This document shows, piece by piece, positions 33,170 to 43,802 of a DNA stretch of 64,000 nucleotides; the first letter of the stretch is position 1, and each line of letters starts with the position of its first letter. Under the pieces are notes generated by a model. That model had not been told where the DNA came from, did not search any database, and saw nothing but the letters and a program-made list of their open reading frames with translations. The stretch comes from Portulaca oleracea. Taxonomy: Eukaryota; Streptophyta; Magnoliopsida; Caryophyllales; Portulacaceae. The DNA is taken from the NCBI GenBank assembly GCA_029582165.1, contig CM055882.1, forward strand, positions 19,609,867 through 19,673,866, read 5' to 3'. The position numbers and the translations under genes are program-made.

Positions 33170-33600
33170 AATCATCCAAACTAACATATCAATTAAACTA
33201 ATTATTCAAAACTAAAACACTAAATAATACAAAAATTAACCTAATAATTATTCACTCAAATTATTAACAACATAACTAACTACACATTTTTTACACAAAT
33301 ATTAACCTAAGTCATACTCATTAATGCATGTTCATAATTTATACAAATAAACATACAATTAACACAATTAACAATTTTCAAAGCTAAAACAATAAATATT
33401 ACAAAAATTAAACCCTAAACTAACATATCAATTAAACTAATTATTCAAAACTAAAACACTAAATAATACAAAAATTAACCTAATAAATACTAATTATTCA
33501 CTCAAATTATTCACAACATAACTAACTACACGTTTTTTACACAAATATTAACCTAATTAATGAATGCTCATAACTTATACAAATAAACATGCAATTAACA
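33170..33600. repeat. ~240-bp direct duplication inside CACTA
   Basis: AACTAACATATCAATTAAAC and the following ~180 bases at ~33,178 recur at ~33,417, including ACATAACTAACTACAC and TTTTTTACACAAATATTAACC. A recent tandem duplication, with few differences. Confidence 0.88.
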
Positions 33601-34048
33601 AAATTGACAAATTTCAAAGAATATACCGACAGCGGCGACAGCGGCGACAACGGCGGCAACAGGCAGCAACAAGGGCCCAATTTGCTAGCAAGTGGAACGG
33701 TTTGTGTTGTTATTAACAACCAAAAAATTCAAAAAATTGATAAGGAGGGAGAGGAGAAGGACTTACCGTCGTCGGCTCCGGTGGAAAGTGGCGACAGGTG
33801 GCAGTTTTCGGTCCAAGTTGCCGGACTTTCTTCAAGAAGGGAAGCAAGGAGCGTTGGGGTTTTGGATTCAATTTGCAATGGTGCAATTCGACTGAATTAA
33901 ATTCGCCGGTCCCTATTAAGAACTGGACGACCGTTAATTAGCGACCGTTCATAAACGGTCTCTAATGAACGGTCGCCCGCCTTTTTCTTGCGACCGTTCA
34001 TTAAACGGTCTCAACTGACAGTCTTATTTGACGAACCATCGTGTAGTA

Positions 34049-36036
34049 TAAACACACATGTGACCACCTCATGGATGCATCATTTAAAACCATAAAATAT
34101 CTGAAGGGTCCACACGGTGGGTCTATAGGACCACAAATGTCACCTTGTATACGTTCTAGGAATTTGGGGGATTCAACCCCTACCTTAACCGGTGATGGTT
34201 TTATGATTAATTTTCCTTGAGAGCAAGCCGCGCATGTGAACTCATTAGATTGAGGGATCTTCTGGTCCCTTAAATTATGTCCATATGAGTTCTTTGTAAT
34301 TTTTCGCATTATGTTTGATCCAGGGTGCCCCAATCTATCATGCCATATGATAAATTCTTTGTCATTAGTAAACTTTTGGTTTACTAGATTATGTGCTTCA
34401 ATTGGATTAATAATTATGTAGTATAACCCAGAGGATAATGATGGTAATCTCTCTAACACACATCGTTTGCCTAAAACAATTTTTATAATGTGCAAATATT
34501 CAACGTTACTTTCACTAGTTGTCTCAATATGATATCCAATTCTGCGAATATCCTTGAAACTTAATAAGTTTCTTTGAGACTTGGTGAAATACAGTGCATC
34601 ATCAATATGAAATATAGTTCCATTAGGTAGTGTTATATGGGCTCTTCCGGAGCCTTCGATTAAATTTGAACTACCCGATATAGTGCTAACATTTGCTTCT
34701 TTCATCAATAAATAGGAAAAATATTCTTTATTCTTCAAAATAGTGTGTGTTGTTTCACAATCTGCAAGGCGCATATCCGCTCCTCTGTTTATGGCTCCAA
34801 CTAAAGAATTTTCCATAACAATCACTAATTCACTATGATCAAGGTAAAAGAAAAAAAAAATTATGTAGTGTCCATAGAGCATACATTTAACCATTAAAGT
34901 CCTTGAATAACATTGAGCGAAAGAAAGAAATCTAAAATCAAGGAAAAACAAACAATATTGAAAACAATATTGGTAATGTAATTAATGCTAAAAAAAATGA
35001 AAACTTTAATATCCTATTTCTTGATAGTCTTATAACTAGGCATTGTCATCGCCAATTAGGTGACCAATCTTTCCTTCAGGGTGGGCAAAGAAATCAGAAA
35101 CATCCAGGTGTGACACATCAATGGGATGATCAACAACATCTTCTTGTATAAAGTTGGTCTCTATTTGTTTTCCTTTGTTCTTTAGTGATGCTTGATAGAG
35201 ATCAACGAGATGTTTCGGCGTACGACAGGTACGCGACCAATGTCCGTTTCCTCCACAACGGTAGCATGGGCTTTCCATAGTTCTTTTGCCTTGGTCCTTG
35301 TTTTCCCTCTTCTTGTAGGGATGTGATCTTTTAGTGGAATTATCACGACCACGACCACGTCTATTGTTTCTACAGCCACAGTCACGACTGCTAGCGTGAC
35401 CTTTATTTCCCCTATTATCATTAGGTTTGTATGTTGCCACATTCGTTTCAGGGATTGGGGTAGAGCCAGTAGGACGAGTCTCATGATTTTTCATCAAAAG
35501 CTCATTATTTTGCTTAGCTACTAGCAGGCAAGAGATGAGATCCGAATATTTTTCAAAACCCTTTTCACAATATTGTTGTTGCAAAATCAAATTACTTGCG
35601 TGAAAAGTTGTAAATATTTTTTCCAACATATCCTCATCTGTGACTGTTTGACCAAATAATTTCAGTTGTGAGGTGATTCGGAAAACTGCTGAATTATATT
35701 CAACCACAGTTTTGTAGTCCTGAAACCTGAGGTGCATCCATTCGGATCGAGCTTTTGGGAGGATCACTGTTTTCTGGTGGTCATACCTTTCTTTCAGATT
35801 GGTCCAAAGTTCCAGGGGTCTTCAATGGTTATTCTGTTTTAATACTCTCATTGAGGTGGTGGCGTAGAAATATCATGACTTTGGCTTTGTCTTGGTCAGT
35901 TGCTTGAATTCCAATTTTTAATTGTCTCTCCTAAGCCTCTAGCCGCCAAATTGATTTTAGCATCTAGGACACATGCTAGATAATTATCTTCAGATATGTC
36001 AAGGGCAATGAACTCAAGTTTGGCCAAATTCGACAT
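34049..36036 (-). pseudogene. Copia gag, protease and integrase N-part
   Basis: gag starts at ATG 36,036 (MSNLAKLEFIALDISEDNYL) with a break before the open stretch 35,767-35,036 (ARSEWMHLRFQDYKTVVEYN; CCHC knuckle CYRCGGNGHWSRTC). The next stretch, from ~34,830 to 34,052, covers protease/pre-integrase (IIWHDRLGHPGSNIMRKITK) and the integrase start (GDICGPIDPPCGPFRYFMVL). The gag-pol junction is degenerate, and the sequence ends at the CACTA insertion in the middle of the integrase catalytic core. It continues at 29,058. Confidence 0.85.
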
Positions 36037-36551
36037 AATGCTATTATGAACATACAATTAATATGTTAGAAAAAGAACATAAACTCTTCGGAAGTCATAA
36101 ACATTATTCACTTGAACATTAATATTAATAAAAAAAAACACATAGGCTTAATTTACCCAAAAAAAAACTTGTCATCAATTAATCATATAATCCACGGAAG
36201 ATTTATTTAGAGGGAACTTATGGTTCACCAACCAGGGGCGGAGCCAGAAAAAAATTATTGGGGATGTCGGTTTATTAATATTCTTTTAACTATTTATCAT
36301 AAGTTCAATTTTTAAATTAATCATTTTTACTTGTTAATTAAGCTTTTATCCAAACTTTTTTTATAGTTCATTTACACTTAATCTAGTAGTAAAGATACTT
36401 ATTTAACTTTTGAGATCACAATGAAATATACTCAAGAAACCTAATATTATAATTGTTGAAATTAACTCATAATCTAGTTGAAAAGACTATTCAAAAAATA
36501 AAACAAAGACGAAATAAATAAAATAGTTGATATAAGGGATGAAGTAAACTA

Positions 36552-36808
36552 CTCCCTCCATTCCATATTAATTGTCATAATTTTGACTTTCACGGTCTCC
36601 AATATCACTCTTTGATTGATAATTTCTTGCATAATATGTTATTAACAATTGCAATATTATACTTGTATGATAGTATTTTTTGTTACGAATCTAATGATAG
36701 TAACTTCATATAGCAATTCATTGTATATATTGAGAAATTTATGGTCAAAATTTTTGGACTTTGACTGCACAATTTCCAAAAACGACAGTTAATATGGAAC
36801 GGAGGGAG
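36552..36808. mobile_element. Stowaway-like MITE 1
   Basis: CTCCCTCCATTCC...GGAACGGAGGGAG with TA on both sides (36,550-36,551; 36,809-36,810). 257 bp, AT-rich centre. The nested order is Stowaway inside hAT inside Copia. Confidence 0.9.
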
Positions 36809-37316
36809 TACAAAGCAAACATATAAGAAATAAAATAATAAGTTAGATGAATGAATAAACAAACCAGGAAAATTTTGAAACAAAATTCCTCCTTATAAGA
36901 TTTGAACCCATGATTAAAGATTAAACCTTCTCCAAATACTACCATCCAACCACCAAGATACTCATATTTTGCAAAATATGTTATTAACAATTGCAATATT
37001 ATACTTGTATGATAGTATTTTTTGTTACGAATCTAATGATAGTAACTTTATATAGCAATTCATTGTATATATTGAGAAATTTATGGTCAAAATTTTTGGA
37101 GTTTGACTGCACAATTTCCAAAAACGACAGTTAATATGGAACGGAGGAAGTACAAAGCAAACATCTAAGAAATAAAATAATAAGTTAGATGAATGAATAA
37201 ACAAACCAGGAAAATTTTGAAACAAAATTCCTCCTTATAAGATTTGAACCCATGATTAAAGATTAAACCTTCTCCAAATACTACCATCCAACCACCAAGA
37301 TACTCATATTTTGATT
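36634..37316. repeat. 342-bp tandem duplication
   Basis: ATATGTTATTAACAATTGC at ~36,636 recurs at ~36,978 and the two copies stay collinear for ~340 bases with only a few differences. The second copy contains the right part of the Stowaway-like MITE without its left end. The duplication therefore came after the MITE insertion. Confidence 0.93.
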
Positions 37317-37403
37317 TACACATACCAATATACATAGGTTTCTGGGAGCATGGGGGGTGTCGTGGCCCCCACCACCCCCTCTAGCTCTGCCACTGTCACC
37401 AAC

Positions 37404-37940
37404 TAAGTTATAGGAAGAAAAAAAAATTCTTGAAGTGAAATGCGGATTCACTAACATGATAAGATTTTAATAAATGGTTGAACTTCTAGTTCATCGATGA
37501 GATTAGACAAGTTTTCAATGTCAATATGAATTTCAGGTTCACCAAAAAAAACTTTATAGCTTTACTTGACATCCACACATCAAAAATAATCGGTAAAGAT
37601 GCAAATTTATGACGCTGAAAATTCAACCAACTACAAGCTGAATTCAAAGATGTAAATACAGTGATTCCCTCCTTAAATTGATAGTGGAAAGAAATATTAA
37701 TAACTTAAATTGTTATGTATAGGTGACAGTGGATATAGAAAGTGTTAAAGAAAAGCATCAACGAAAAACAATACCTTTTAGCGTCTAAGGAAAGCGACGT
37801 GAGGCAATTGGATTCTCCAAAAAACATAATTTTATTATTAATGAAAAGCATCAACGAAAAGCAATACCTTAATTTATTTCAATGCGAGTAATATGTTCTC
37901 CGAAAAGCAATACTTACGAAAGAAATTATATCACTCAACG
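37404..37940. other. Copia leader region
   Basis: Non-coding sequence between the hAT element and the 5' LTR, presumably leader. AAAAGCATCAACGAAAA-CAATACCTT occurs twice (~37,752 and ~37,851). No primer site is recognised next to the LTR. Confidence 0.45.
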
Positions 37941-38220
37941 TGTTATAAAATAATGAATGATGAACGCGATATAGAGAGAATAATAGAGAAGAACAATAGA
38001 GAGAATAGAGAAGAACAATAGAGACAGATATTGAGAGAGGAGAATCAAATTCATAATCCACAAGGGTTATTTATACTAGTTACATAGCAAGAGTCTTATA
38101 CAATATAGACTTCATATGGGAATATAATTCTCCTATATTATATCATCCTAACAGATAAAGATACCCAATAAAGATATCTGATTGATATATGAACATTCAC
38201 AAATATATTATTTTATAACA
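37941..38220 (-). repeat. 5' LTR of the first Copia element
   Basis: 280 bp, collinear with 25,817-26,100 apart from scattered substitutions and short indels. Confidence 0.9.
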
Positions 38221-38353
38221 AGATCATATATGTTAGCCATTATTAACATTTTCATAGGTTTTTGCATTAAATACGAGTATCAATATTTATATTAATTATT
38301 AATACGTTCATTGTGTTATTATTTTACTTTAAGAGTATTTAATTTTAATTTTC

Positions 38354-38356
<3 letters not shown>

Positions 38357-38396
<40 letters not shown>

Positions 38397-38405
38397 CAAC
38401 AACAA
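38357..38405. repeat. ATA / AAC microsatellite
   Basis: About twelve ATA units followed by four AAC units. Confidence 0.95.
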
Positions 38406-38419
38406 TCACAATAATTAAA

Positions 38420-38612
38420 ATAACAACTCCCCTCCCCTCCCCTCCCCTTCCCTCCCCTTTATTTTCTATCCAAACATGACAAATTTTATTATTCCTTGTT
38501 ACCCCTCACTCCCCTCTTATAGTCTAAACAAGACAAAGATAAGTCCCCTCCCTTCCCCTCCTTTCATTACCCTCCCTTCCCCTCCCCATCTGAAATCCAA
38601 ATAGACTGTTGG
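38420..38612. repeat. CCCCTCC repeat element, reverse copy
   Basis: Pyrimidine-rich counterpart of the 11,380-11,760 element. It ends with CTGAAATCCAAATAGACTG, the inverse of CAGTCTATTTGGATTTCAG. Confidence 0.55.
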
Positions 38613-38924
38613 TGAAAACACGTTTAAGCAAATGTGATTTTATGTTTTTTCTACTTTTTTTCAAAGTTGATTCCCTATGCTTATGTATGGATAGCCGACA
38701 TGTCATAAGTTTAAATATTTGTAGGCCAATTCATCTCCTCTACTGCTACGTAGGATTACCACCGAGTCAGACACTGACGGAATCGTTTCGGATGCATTAT
38801 TGTCCAACACTCCTTAAAGTTCAGTCATTATTGTCCAAGGTCAAAGTTCATTGTATTATTGTCCAATAACCCAAACGTTAAGTATATTAGCATCCAAAAA
38901 CCTACTTTAAAAAGATAATTGAAA

Positions 38925-39185
38925 CTTACAATTTTGTTATGGATGAGCTGAACTTCAACCCCTATTATTTTGAGCATTCGCTACCTAGTCAAACTCGTCC
39001 AAAAAGTGACGTGGTAGCGGTGATATTACACGCACAACATACTTTTAATCTTTTTTTGAGCTGCAAAATGTTCCATGTATAATATTGGCACCACATCATC
39101 ACTTTTCGGACAAGTTTAACTAGGTAGTGGATGTTAAAAATAATACGGGTTAAAGTTTAGCTCATCCATAACGAAATTGTAAATT
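38925..39185. repeat. foldback MITE, ~95-bp arms
   Basis: CTTACAATTTTGTTATGGAT and GATGAGCTGAACTTCAACCC on the left reappear inverted at ~39,130-39,185 (GGTTAAAGTTTAGCTCATCC, ATAACGAAATTGTAAAT). CTACCTAGTCAAACTCGTCC pairs with GGACAAGTTTAACTAGGTAG. No target duplication defined. Confidence 0.75.
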
Positions 39186-39322
39186 CGGATTATTCTTTTT
39201 CCAATACCCACAAAGTACGGATTATTTTTTTCCAATTTTCCTTTGAGCATCCAGTTGTGAAAACGAGGTTATTCAAAAAAACATCATCAATGAGTGTTTG
39301 AAAATAAAAAGTTTCCAAAGTA

Positions 39323-39581
39323 CTCCCTCCGTTGCATGTTAATCATCATTTTTTTAAATTTTGTAGTCAAACTTCAAAATTTTGACCACAAATTCCTCAA
39401 TCTATACAATGAGTTGTCATATAAAATTACGACCATTAAAAATTCGTAACGAAAAATACTATGATAAAAAATATAACATTGCAATTGTTTATAAAATATT
39501 ATTTAAGAAACTGTCATTCAAAGAGTGACATTAAATACCGTAATAATCAACAAAATAACAATTAATATGGAATGGAGGAAG
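39323..39581. mobile_element. Stowaway-like MITE 2
   Basis: CTCCCTCCGTTGCATGTTAA...TTAATATGGAATGGAGGAAG with TA on the left and TG on the right. 259 bp. Confidence 0.8.
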
Positions 39582-39800
39582 TGGTAAAACAGAGCAATTA
39601 ATATGAGTACTCTCAAATAATTCATTGTGAAAAAGAATACTCAAACATTTGTGACAATTATTGTGCGCCGATGTTCGTTATTTCTCCGTTTGTAGGGCTA
39701 TTCTTGAGATTAACATATGCAATAAGTAGCCTTTGGTCATTAATACTATGTCCTTTCTACAGGAAAATTAATCCAAAAGTTTGTATATGCAGTGTTTAAG

Positions 39801-40252
39801 AAAAGATTCATCTTTTGATAGAGTGGCTGAGCATGATATAATTGTAGATCTTGAAAATTCCATTCTTGAGGCTTCAAATAGTAAAGGAATGAGTAAGAGA
39901 TTGCCCATGGACAAAAGGGTGGTCAGACGGTTAGGATGAAAAGTGTGCGAACTTGTCGGAAAAGGACACTTTTGATGACTTTGAAGTTGAGATTGAACGA
40001 AGGAAGACGATTATTGGCAATGATATTGGTGTGCGATTCCTGGATAACCCAAGCAGCTAAATTCATTAATCTAGCTTTTTCTACGATGTATTGGTATGTT
40101 TGGCCGTGGTTCATGTTTAGTTCTTGCAGTGTTTTTTTAACAGTTTGGTTGTAATCCTTTTGGTGGTAGATTGTGTTTGCGGATTACTGTTTGTTATGAA
40201 CTTTTAGCCTTTTGGCTATTAATAATAAAAAAAAAAACAAAAGATTCATCTT
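39801..40252 (+). mobile_element. 5'-truncated LINE with 14-bp target duplication
   Basis: AAAAGATTCATCTT occurs at 39,801-39,814 and 40,239-40,252. Between them lie 424 bp ending in GGCTATTAATAATAAAAA and an A-run. A short peptide (HDIIVDLENSILEASNSKG) resembles one in the LINE tail at ~60,050 (minus), and the 3' ends are similar. Typical dead-on-arrival L1-type copy, 260 bases downstream of the NRG2-like gene. Confidence 0.88.
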
Positions 40253-40513
40253 CATCTTCATTATAAGATGGCAATTAACTGGGTTATACAAAAAATTGTC
40301 CCAGCACTGGGAGACAAGTTACCATCTCTTACACCATAGAGAAACATGGGTAACTCACATTACATTCCTCTTCATAAGCTTAACTACAACAACTTTACAT
40401 CACTAATCTGCGGTCAATTCATTCATTCGGTTCTACAATGAATTCTGCCTGAATTAATCACAAAACAACAAAAGGAGCTACCTAGGTTGAGAAAAACACA
40501 AATAGATTCACAT

Positions 40514-43500
40514 TCATTTAGCATTGGAACTTGGTGGCCCCTTAACATTTTCCCATTGATTAAGCAGTTGAGCATATCCCTCAGCTGAACTAGTTGCAAA
40601 ATCTGTGAGGGTGCTCATGGCAACCGACATTCCTGCACACAACACCCTTACTGCAACTTCTGCTGCTTTCTCGGGTGTCATGCCAATGCCATTGCCATCT
40701 TCTTCCGCTTGTCCCATTGCTACTACCTGCATGTCACCTCCTTCCGAGCTCTCAAATCTGCGGGACCCGCTTATTTGGGTTTGGGTTTGGCTTTGGCTGG
40801 AGTCGTCCTGCAACTGTTGAGCATATATAGAGCCCATCCCAGCGGAGAAGAAGTCCAGCCCATCTAGCACTCGGTCTTCCTTCAATCCATCAAGAAACCT
40901 GGTCCATTGGATGCACATCCCGAAGATGGGGTGGATCCCAGCAGAGCGCCGGGGAGAAAATGGTAATTTGGAGGTGTTGGGTTCACACCTCATGCATCGT
41001 AGGAGCCAGCAGGAGACTGCGTGTACATAGGATCGCTGAGAGGTGATCCATGATTCGAAACAACCTCTCCAGTTTCTTAACTCTGACTCTAGATTGGCTG
41101 CTGAGCGTGCCAGTCGATGTGGCTGTGTCGATGGAACCCTAGAATGTATCTTGGACTTTGAAGGCGTACCAGCCAGAAAAAGCTTCGCTTCGTCTAAGGT
41201 GTGTTTCTGGATTTGATGACACTCTGCCATTACTTGCCACATTCTTGCTAGCCTGCAATATACAATATCTTAATTGCATGAGAAACAGAAATATGCACTG
41301 TAAGGTTGTTCTTTCTAACCAACAAATACTAGAACCAGAGTCCTGCCAAGACAGCGGTAGTTCAGATGCGCGTATAGTACCCTCTAATGCCTTTTGGCTT
41401 AGAAGGTATGCAGACTAGTACCTATCATGCAAATTTAGCTAAGCATAGAATATATTCAACTCTCTTGATTCTAGCACAGATTGCAGGGTTAAAAAGCATT
41501 CCTAGCAACTATTGATTCAATAGAATTCCTAGCAACTAGTCCACAGCTTGAAGATGACACTACTTAACAATTGCTGTAAGAAAACAGATCAACCTTCGAC
41601 GATACAGTTTCTACTTTCTATGGTAAATGAAACTTCTGGCTGTGCCATGTTTAATAGCAGTGTATCATCCATTATTTGTTAGAGGTAGGGGAAGGCAGAC
41701 TGCAAAATATTCTGAGGAAGTATTTAATATGGACAGTGACAAAGGACATACCCCTTTACCAATCCCCAAAGCTGATGTTGCAGTTCGTCATCTCTTAGAG
41801 CTTCAATCCTCTTTGCTATAGCTTCAATTGAGTTTATTGAAACCTTCATCTGAGTATCTAAATTTCTAAGAGCTGTCCTGGTTTTTTCTACTGCGGAAGC
41901 CTCCTCTCCTTTCATCTCTTGGTTCATGAGCTGTGCACTTTTTTTTGCATATGCAAGCCGAAGTCCTTCACCAGCCTGTTCAAAAGGAGGCAAACAAAAT
42001 GTCAACATGGTTATGCTCTGATTGTTTTTTCCCTTCTTTTGAGGGCACGGGAGAGAAGGAGGGGGGGGGGGGGGTAGTTTGGCAGGTTAATAGAATAGAA
42101 TTAGCTTAATTTAAAGCATACCCTGACTTCCTTATACAATCTCTTTTCCCATGTATATAACTGGTCTAGTGTTGAATGATGGCTTCCAGAAAACCCAGAT
42201 GATTCATCTGATAAGTCACTGCTGCTTTCTTCTCCATCCCTTGAGCCACCTGAAGAACTAATCACAAACCTTGAGGATGAGGAGCGCAATGAGGCTGAGC
42301 GGAACAGTGCTACTGGATTGAAAACTTTAGATGCTGCAACAAGAAGGTGGTATCAATGTCATTGTGAAATTCTCCTGTATCCAATGCATGTTCACAGAGC
42401 TGTTAAGTTTTTCCTTTTCTTGTTTTTTTGGAAAACTTGATTCTTTGTCGTACATACAGTTTTATGAGTCGACGTCTTAGAACAAAAAGCTAGACCACAT
42501 TAGATAATTTAATGAATTTCATCCAGCAACTTGCAATTACTCTATGAAGAGGGAAAAACTCAACATTAATAATCTTATAAATGAGAAAGGTCCAACATAG
42601 CAAAGGAAGATAGAATGAACTAATCACTCACGATTAAGCTACATACCTGATAATTCATTTGATGCTGGCAAGCAGTGTGCTTGATTAGCTTCTAACATTG
42701 TAGAAACTTCACTGGAAGCATTACAAATGGTTACAAACTGAGCCTCAAGATCTTTGATAACCTCATCCATGCTCGTAGGCCTCCGGTTAACATATACAGT
42801 GAACCCAGGTGTGTTTTCTTCCTTCTTTTCCCTCTCAGTCACTGTTGTTTGATGACAATTAAGTTCCACTTGTCGATCATTTTGCCCTTGAAACATGTCA
42901 ATGCCCTCTTTATCAGGCGGCTTTAACTCATTTGATACATGGTCATCCTCACATTCAAATTCTGTTTCTTCATCATCATCATCATCATCCTCATCCTCAT
43001 CTTCATCCTCATCCACATCTTCAACAGTTACCTCGTCATTTGTAGCACGCAAATCAGCTTCAGTTCTATCCTCCCTTCCATTTGTGCCTGCATCAATTTC
43101 TTCATATTCGGTTTCCTCTTCCAAGTCAGGTATCCCTTCTTCTTCTCTAACTTGCCTCAATCCGACCGGATCATCATCAACCACGGTTTGCTCAAGACTA
43201 CTCGCCGAATACCCATAATTTTCCAATGAAGAGAATGGATTCCAAAAGAAATCCCATTGGGAATTTTGGGGCGAAGGAGGGGGCATTGCAGGCCTATGAT
43301 ATGGGGTGGATGAGTAATCAGGGGGGGCATTCATTAGTGGGGACTGCATTGGAAAGAAGCCATCAAATCCATATTGTTGCTGCATTGGGGGCGAATAAGA
43401 ATCAATACGAAATGTCTCTGGAGAAAGTGGTCTCTCCTCAACTGAAACTGAAGCTGTCCCACTTGGTCTATAATAGTTGATCTTTACAGAAGACCGTTGT

Positions 43501-43802
43501 CTGGACTCAATCGATGGTGGTGTTGAGAAGCAGTTTGGAGAACCATTGATGAATTTTGGGTTCGATTTCTTCACCGGCGTGAAGGGCGGGGTCATGAATG
43601 AGTCCAAGGAGAACTCACGGGGCTCATCACCTTCAATATACTCGCGAAGAGCGGCAGAAACCTTCTTCAAGGACTGAATATATGCAGCATGATCTGAGGC
43701 AAACTTAGTTCTGTACTCAAGGGCATCTTTAATGAACTTCTTTCGGTCTTTACACATTTGAACAGTCTCTTCATCATCCAATTTCGATGTATTACAACCC
43801 AT
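40514..43802 (-). CDS. DUF630/DUF632 protein, NRG2-like (four coding exons)
   Basis: Join 43,802-42,647, 42,333-42,122, 41,975-41,752 and 41,252-40,514; all junctions are GT-AG and the phases agree, giving 2,331 bases and 776 residues. Residues 1-60 are DUF630 (MGCNTSKLDDEETVQMCKDR), with Gly2 and Cys3 suitable for myristoylation and palmitoylation, so plasma-membrane attachment is likely. A Pro/Ser-rich part and an acidic Asp/Glu run (about residues 265-290) follow. DUF632 runs from about 345 (SMDEVIKDLEAQF) through LYTWEKRLYKEVR, KTRTALRNLDTQMKVSI, ARMWQVMAECHQIQKHTLDE and SWITSQRSYVHAVSCWLLRC to about 660. A named family member is Arabidopsis NRG2 in nitrate signalling; that function is not shown here. 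No frame defect is seen. Confidence 0.93.
42061..42074. repeat. 14-base G run in an NRG2-like intron
   Basis: Uninterrupted G run (plus strand) in the second intron, about 45 bases downstream of the exon 2 splice donor. Confidence 0.9.

Larger units (their letters stand above)
29059..34048 (-). mobile_element. CACTA (En/Spm) deletion derivative, 4,990 bp
   Basis: Ends are AACTACAACAGAG (29,059) and, on the minus strand, TACTACACGATGG (34,048), CACTA termini with the first base changed at each end. They are flanked by a 3-bp duplication TAA (29,056-29,058 and 34,049-34,051). Both subterminal regions carry many GCGACCGTTCA / TGAACGGTCGC words, the usual transposase-binding array of this family. 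The interior retains a transposase-associated N-terminal domain and a second ORF but no DDE transposase domain, so it is non-autonomous. It splits Copia integrase, and the integrase halves match across the excised element apart from one missing base. Confidence 0.92.
36233..37395. mobile_element. 1,163-bp hAT-type non-autonomous element
   Basis: Starts CAGGGGCGGAGCCAGA, ends TCTGCCACTG (37,395) and is flanked by a perfect 8-bp duplication TCACCAAC (36,225-36,232 and 37,396-37,403). It has no transposase. It contains a Stowaway-like MITE and a 342-bp tandem duplication. It is inserted in the leader between the Copia 5' LTR and gag. Confidence 0.93.
25817..38220 (-). mobile_element. Copia element with nested CACTA and hAT insertions
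   Basis: Terminal repeats at 25,817-26,100 (3' LTR, 284 bp) and 37,941-38,220 (5' LTR, 280 bp) run TGTTATAAAA...TTATAACA and look roughly 95% identical by eye. Coding order on the minus strand is gag, protease/pre-integrase, integrase, reverse transcriptase, RNase H, as in Copia. It contains a CACTA derivative (29,059-34,048) and a hAT element (36,233-37,395). Flanks GGATT and AGATC share only three of five bases, so the target duplication is weak. No standard tRNA-Met primer site follows the 5' LTR. Confidence 0.88.

Noticed and set aside
42895..43229. Ser-rich and Ile-rich plus frames
   Set aside because: Antisense of the Asp/Glu run in exon 1 of the NRG2-like gene.
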